Shown one piece after another: positions 62,591 through 64,000 of a DNA stretch of 64,000 bases (position 1 is its first letter; every line of letters starts with the position of its first letter). Below the pieces are notes generated by a model. The model saw nothing but the letters and a program-made list of their open reading frames with translations. It did no database searches and was not told the origin of the DNA. The stretch spans positions 11,427-75,426 of the forward strand of contig CAMXWF010000015.1 of assembly GCA_947252645.1 (NCBI GenBank), written 5' to 3'. Source of the stretch: an uncultured Bacteroidia bacterium (GTDB lineage Bacteria > Bacteroidota > Bacteroidia > Bacteroidales > CAJPTX01). The translations under genes were made by a program, and so were the position numbers.

Positions 62591-63512
62591 CGCTACCCCA
62601 AAAATCGTAGTAGTTGAACCATTGCCGCGGATACGCCCGCACCCCACGCTCTAGCCAGCGCGCATAGCTCTCCATATACCGCTGGGACACTTGGCCCATA
62701 GGCAGCCCCGATGGGTAGGGCAAAAAGTGAAACTCAAAGCGGTAGTGAAGTGCCCTGGTGCGCACCGCGTAGTAAGCAGTCAATGGCAAGTGCTCCAAGG
62801 CCGCCAAGCGGAAAACCCCCGTGGGGAACGATGCCGACGCCCCAAGGAAAGACGTCCGCCCCGTGGTGGTGCCCGGCAGATAGCGGTCGCCCTGTATGCA
62901 CACTATGGCCCCTTGCGCCAGCAACTCATGCGCCCGAAGCATCGAGGCGTAGCTCTCGGCCCCCAAGGAAAGCTGCTGCTGCGCCCCTACTACGCGCGAA
63001 CGCGCCAGCTCACGCTGCATCGTGGGCCTATCCCCCTCGTAGCGCGTCACGTAAACCTGACGGGCCGTGCCGTCACCAAGCTGCGTGAACCCAACCTCCG
63101 GATTACCAAAGTGCGCCCCTACCATCACCATCCCCCGCCCCGTGGACAAATGCTCCTGCACGGCCGAATAATCCCCGGCATACTCAAACGAAAACCGACC
63201 CGCATACCGCGTACGCAGCGCCCACCGGTCAAGCATGGCAACCCCAAACTCCCGAAAATGGCCAAACACAAAGCATCTCGCGCGACCCCGAGATAGACCA
63301 AGGCGCCTACGGGCATAGTCATACGATGCCCTCCGCGGCCCCGAAGCAAACAGCACAAAATACGGCACAACCAGGTAGAGAAATAGGTATACGAACCCCA
63401 GTCCAAACAGACGGAGACCATAGTAAAAAAAACGATGCCCCCACCGACCCCCTAAACTCCGCCCTGACCACCTAGCGGTGGCGCGAGGCCTCCTGCTGCT
63501 CAAGCTTACCAT
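62574..63512 (-). CDS. LpxL-like lysophospholipid acyltransferase
   Basis: About 312 residues from ATG 63512, with N-terminal membrane segment FGLGFVYLFLYLVVPYFVLF, catalytic HX4E in VGAHFGNPEV and IQGDRYLPGTTTGRTSFLG. In aryl-polyene clusters such enzymes may move the polyene from ACP to a lipid or sugar. The start is uncertain: the conserved part begins at ARWSGRSLGG, just past the ACP stop, but no ATG, GTG or TTG lies there; ATG 63512 overlaps the ACP by 41 nt. Confidence 0.83.
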   Translation of the reverse strand: MVSLSSRRPRATARWSGRSLGGRWGHRFFYYGLRLFGLGFVYLFLYLVVPYFVLFASGPRRASYDYARRRLGLSRGRARCFVFGHFREFGVAMLDRWALRTRYAGRFSFEYAGDYSAVQEHLSTGRGMVMVGAHFGNPEVGFTQLGDGTARQVYVTRYEGDRPTMQRELARSRVVGAQQQLSLGAESYASMLRAHELLAQGAIVCIQGDRYLPGTTTGRTSFLGASASFPTGVFRLAALEHLPLTAYYAVRTRALHYRFEFHFLPYPSGLPMGQVSQRYMESYARWLERGVRAYPRQWFNYYDFWGSDGAEG

Positions 63513-63741
63513 AGAGCATGTGGAAGAAATCCCCAAACGTCTGCACCCCCTGGAAATCCTCCGCCCGCAGGACGATGCCCAGTTTGTTGTCGACCAGCGC
63601 CACCACATCCACCATGTCCAAGCTATCCAAATCCAACGTGGCTACAAGCTGCGCCTCGCTCGTGATCTTCTCTGGCGACACCTCGTACTCCTCAGCCATC
63701 ACCCCACGCATCTGCTCGAAAAAGTCCTCGTAGCTCTTCAT
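63472..63741 (-). CDS. Acyl carrier protein (cluster copy 1), first gene of the polyene operon
   Basis: An 89-residue ACP with the attachment site DLDSLDMVDVV (Ser40). It is the first gene of the 15-kb minus-strand operon. A purine-rich AAGGGG lies just before its ATG. No TAnnTTTG box is visible between it and the tRNA terminator, so the operon promoter differs from the housekeeping type or is weak. Confidence 0.9.
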   Translation of the reverse strand: MKSYEDFFEQMRGVMAEEYEVSPEKITSEAQLVATLDLDSLDMVDVVALVDNKLGIVLRAEDFQGVQTFGDFFHMLYGKLEQQEASRHR

Positions 63742-63902
63742 CGCTCACCCCTTTTTACCCACACGGCCCCAACACCGCGCAAGACGCCCAAAACCCATCC
63801 GAAACACCAAACCCTTGCGCAGCTGGCTCGCAGGGCGACTACACAACAGCCATGCGGCAAATCCCCTCTCCACAAGCGTACACACTCTACACGCAACGGC
63901 AC

Positions 63903-63935
63903 AAAAAGGGGGAGCAAAACCACGTCCTGCCCCCC
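63903..63935 (-). terminator. Terminator hairpin after the tRNA
   Basis: On the minus strand GGGGG-GCA pairs with TGC-T-CCCCC (one bulge), followed by TTTTT. It starts 9 nt past the tRNA 3' end. Confidence 0.6.
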
Positions 63936-63943
63936 CCCTCCCG

Positions 63944-64000
63944 TGGGCCTACTCGGGCTTGAACCAAGGACTCCCTGATTATGAGTCAGGTGCTCTAACC
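63944..64000 (-). tRNA. tRNA with anticodon CAT (Met elongator or Ile2), 5' end beyond window
   Basis: 57 nt of a tRNA on the minus strand. The anticodon arm CCTGA-CTCATAA-TCAGG is complete, with CAT as anticodon; the T arm CTTGG-TTCAAGC-CCGAG and the 3' acceptor strand TAGGCCCA (no encoded CCA next to it) follow. The D-arm end GGTTAGAGC is visible. A CAT anticodon can be elongator Met or lysidine-type Ile2; the D-arm fits Met slightly better. Confidence 0.85.

Noticed and set aside
1..64000. CRISPR arrays, insertion sequences, prophage genes, rRNA
   Set aside because: No regularly spaced repeats, transposase or integrase motifs, phage structural genes or rRNA sequence were seen.

Overview
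The window is a GC-rich, gene-dense piece of a Bacteroidota chromosome, probably Bacteroidales (the order is an inference). The evidence is a type IX secretion (T9SS) component (PorQ), a giant protein with a T9SS C-terminal sorting domain, two TonB-dependent outer-membrane receptors, a flexirubin/aryl-polyene-type operon, and repeated use of the Bacteroidota promoter layout TTG-N19-TAnnTTTG, with no consistent Shine-Dalgarno sequences. TAG is the main stop codon (33 of 48 complete genes that I read directly).

Layout. 1-7.5 kb (minus): a housekeeping run from one promoter: TrmH-family methyltransferase, DEDD 3'-5' exonuclease, porQ, a glutaminyl-cyclase lipoprotein, pbpC, xseA and the first codons of a PLP aminotransferase cut by the window edge. 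7.6-10.1 kb (minus): a TonB-dependent receptor whose signal peptide lies in another frame. 10.4-13.1 kb (plus): holA, a rhomboid protease and a fold-type IV aminotransferase-like protein lacking the usual lysine. 13.1-13.9 kb (minus): a methyltransferase-like unknown. 14-23.4 kb (minus): a 3133-residue T9SS-exported modular surface protein with its own terminator. 23.8-30.5 kb (plus): a tightly overlapping run of YihY-type membrane protein, mtaB, inositol-phosphatase family, LpxL-type acyltransferase, glycosyltransferase and histidine kinase. 30.5-32.7 kb (minus): a thioredoxin-like protein, DEAD-box helicase and dtd. 33.3-35.7 kb (minus): a second outer-membrane receptor, preceded downstream by a short AT-rich patch. 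36-42.2 kb: a type I restriction-modification locus, hsdS (minus) divergent from hsdR-hsdM (plus). 42.2-45.1 kb (minus): two FKBP-type lipoproteins, recX, rpe and an S4-domain protein. 45.5-48.5 kb (plus): rsmE, a peroxiredoxin and a ThrE-type exporter.

48.5-63.7 kb (minus) is one 15-kb operon of fifteen genes that starts just after a tRNA(CAT). It has two acyl carrier proteins, a ketosynthase, a ketosynthase with a fused extra domain, a ketosynthase-like protein lacking the active-site Cys, two hotdog dehydratases, a hotdog thioesterase, an O-methyltransferase-like protein, an LpxL-like acyltransferase, a LolA-like carrier, a polysaccharide deacetylase, a GT2-DUF2062 fusion, an MMPL-acyltransferase-Rossmann fusion and a PaaK-like adenylating ligase. 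Together these look like a pathway that builds an aryl-capped polyene on ACP, transfers it to a lipid or glycan anchor and exports it. No ketoreductase or aromatic ammonia-lyase is encoded inside the operon.

Most striking for follow-up: the compact polyene-type operon and its unusual fusions; hsdS with long direct repeats and a 12-bp tandem repeat in the spacer helix; the giant secreted protein; signal peptides followed by Gln next to a glutaminyl cyclase gene; and the TAG-dominated stop usage.
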